Assembly: GCA_027063295.1 (NCBI GenBank)
Contig: JAMORZ010000081.1
Span: forward strand, 1 to 11,735
DNA from: Sulfurimonas sp.
GTDB lineage: Bacteria > Campylobacterota > Campylobacteria > Campylobacterales > Sulfurimonadaceae
Direction of reading: 5' to 3'
Length of the DNA stretch: 11,735 bases
Below the pieces are notes generated by a model, which was not told the origin of the DNA, made no database searches, and saw only the letters and a list, made by a program, of their open reading frames with translations. Within the stretch, counting starts at the first letter, position 1. Each line of letters opens with the position of its first letter. Made by a program: the position numbers and the translations under genes. Below are positions 10,453 through 11,735 of this stretch, one piece after another.

Positions 10453-11735
10453 GTATTCATCGATTCTAAAGAGTGTAGCATAGAGCTGTTTTTATCGTAG
10501 TTTGTAAGTTCTTTTCCAAACTCTAGAGTACTAAAAATCGTTTTTCCTATAACATACCTTCCCTCTTTTTGTTTCTCTTTTGTTTTTATTCCCCACAAGT
10601 TTTGTAGTATTGTGACTTTACCATCTACTATGCCTGCATATAGAGCAATATGTCCTTTTCTGTAAAGTAAGGTTTGAAAAGGTTTTGCAAATATTTGTAT
10701 TGTTTCTAATTTTTCCGTATCACTTAAGTGACTCATATCTATCTTTATACCATGTTGTGCTTGCTGATGGGAGTTTCTAGGCAACCAAACACCAAAAGGT
10801 GCATAAAAATCCCTCAAAGTTGAAGAGCAATCTCTTTGTCCATAAAGACCACCCCAACCATAAGGCTTTCCAACAAGATTTTTAAGTACATTTGCAAGAT
10901 TTTTTTGAGTTAGTGGAAGTATCCCTTTATGTATGACATCTTTTGAAACTTTAACACGTACAAAATGTGGTTGTAATAGTTTTGTCCTTGCTACTGCTAA
11001 GAGTGTATAATCATTTTTAGTTTCATCAATAAGGGCAAACATCATCCCTAACTTTGTATAAAATAAAAATTCACCATCCTTACCATAAAGAGGAATACCC
11101 TCTTTTACAACAACAACTTGTTGTGCTCTTTGCCATTTTTTTGTGTAATTTTCTTTAAGCAGCACAATATCATCACTTTTGACCCATCCATAAGTAAAAC
11201 TACTCTCCACATGAGCCCACTCTTTATCTTTTGAGTAGTGAGTTACAAACAGTGGTTTGTTTGCATGAAGAGTTGAATTTTGCATATAATCAAATGGAAA
11301 ACCCTCTCCAACAAGCTTGGGATTATAAAAAAGTGGTTTGTCTGTTGGAAAAGAGCGAAGGTTTAACTCTTTTAGAGATAAAGCTTTTTGATTGACACTG
11401 CCATATTGCTCAAAGTTAGCTTTTCTTTTCATCTCTTCATAAAAAGATGGTTTCAAGAGCTGTAGATTTGCACCATACCCTTTAGGGTAATGAAATGTTT
11501 CAAATGGCCACTGTACATTTTTTAGTGTATGTGATGGTTTTGAGATGTTCCAGACTTTAAAGTAGTGTTTCTCATAACGAGATTGATCCAATGTGAGTTG
11601 TTGATTTTGAAAATTTTTTACATATTTATCAATATTTTGTGTAATATACTCTACATTTTCAGATTTTTTTTCTACATTTTTAGCACTTGGTGCTATTTGC
11701 ACCTTTTTTTCTTTTTTTACTTGAACATCTTGATG
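10443..11735 (-). CDS. SH3-domain NlpC/P60 cell-wall peptidase (5' end beyond window)
   Basis: At least 430 residues are visible and the frame stays open to the window edge. A GTG at 11702 is unlikely to be the start: it has no proper ribosome-binding site, and the upstream codons continue the same Lys-rich linker, so the real start with a signal peptide or lipobox lies beyond 11735. The order fits the N_NLPC_P60, SH3b1, SH3b2, NlpC/P60 architecture. Counting from that GTG, a stabilising domain spans about 20-120, two SH3 modules about 120-255 (with WAHVESSFTYGWV), and the catalytic domain about 265-400. That domain has GKPYGWGGLYGQRDCSS (Cys292) and GHIALYAG (His351), and Asn368 in LQNLWGI as the probable third residue. 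Such enzymes are periplasmic and cut D-Glu-diaminopimelate or related bonds in peptidoglycan peptides. It is convergent with the flagellar-like gene, with a 4-base overlap. Confidence 0.92.
   Translation of the reverse strand, partial: HQDVQVKKEKKVQIAPSAKNVEKKSENVEYITQNIDKYVKNFQNQQLTLDQSRYEKHYFKVWNISKPSHTLKNVQWPFETFHYPKGYGANLQLLKPSFYEEMKRKANFEQYGSVNQKALSLKELNLRSFPTDKPLFYNPKLVGEGFPFDYMQNSTLHANKPLFVTHYSKDKEWAHVESSFTYGWVKSDDIVLLKENYTKKWQRAQQVVVVKEGIPLYGKDGEFLFYTKLGMMFALIDETKNDYTLLAVARTKLLQPHFVRVKVSKDVIHKGILPLTQKNLANVLKNLVGKPYGWGGLYGQRDCSSTLRDFYAPFGVWLPRNSHQQAQHGIKIDMSHLSDTEKLETIQIFAKPFQTLLYRKGHIALYAGIVDGKVTILQNLWGIKTKEKQKEGRYVIGKTIFSTLEFGKELTNYDKNSSMLHSLESMNTLF

Noticed and set aside
11700..11702. 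GTG at 11702 as the start of the NlpC/P60 gene
   Set aside because: The frame is open to the window edge with the same Lys-rich linker, no Shine-Dalgarno sequence at proper spacing, and no signal peptide follows; the gene is treated as 5'-partial.
1..11735. tRNA, rRNA, CRISPR array, insertion sequence, riboswitch or origin
   Set aside because: No cloverleaf-like gene, spaced repeats, transposase, terminal inverted repeats, long structured leader or clustered DnaA boxes were found on reading; gaps between genes are all short.

Overview
The window looks like a chromosomal segment of a free-living, A+T-rich member of the Campylobacterota (Sulfurimonas/Sulfuricurvum-like; the genus is a guess). 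The reasons are the Campylobacter-type neighbourhood of NAD kinase divergent from aspS followed by a short-LID adenylate kinase, a Campylobacter-style DapD, an LPP20-like secreted protein, and TATAAT-type -10 boxes. It is mostly housekeeping DNA with some unrecognised small genes. I see no tRNA, rRNA, insertion sequence, CRISPR array or whole prophage, and no gap over 300 bases without a gene.

Layout. 1-302 (-) is the N-terminal part of an ordinary adenylate kinase. 413-1006 (+) is an unrecognised membrane protein with a coiled-coil tail. 1010-1864 (-) is NAD kinase, divergent from aspS (1926-3680), which is followed 15 bases later by a second, Campylobacter-type adenylate kinase (3696-4265). 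4278-4568 (-) encodes a small, very acidic helical protein. 4675-6624 (+) is a secreted multidomain protein with a duplicated LPP20-like domain, overlapping a CinA-N-terminal-like protein (6614-7363). 7451-8080 and 8097-8288 (+) form a two-gene unit, a DUF6166-plus-helix-turn-helix protein and a ribbon-helix-helix-like protein, behind a sequence that fits a sigma-54 promoter. 8294-8797 (-) is an ankyrin-repeat protein, divergent from dapD (8874-10073). 10138-10446 (+) is a miniature flagellar rod-like protein, convergent with an SH3/NlpC-P60 cell-wall peptidase (10443-11735, -) whose 5' end is outside the window.

Function. The housekeeping genes cover adenylate balance (two adk), NADP synthesis (nadK), Asp/Asn-tRNA charging (aspS) and diaminopimelate/lysine synthesis (dapD). 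DapD supplies diaminopimelate for peptidoglycan, and the NlpC/P60 enzyme probably cuts peptides containing it. Of the accessory genes, the possibly sigma-54-driven regulator pair is the best candidate for something undescribed.

Architecture. Strands switch often: there are four divergent and four convergent junctions. All four convergent junctions carry an inverted repeat over or touching the stop codons, which suggests compact shared terminators. Divergent promoters are tightly packed, and at two of them (nadK and the ankyrin gene) the -10 box lies exactly six bases before the ATG, which predicts leaderless mRNAs. Several genes start with TTG or GTG.
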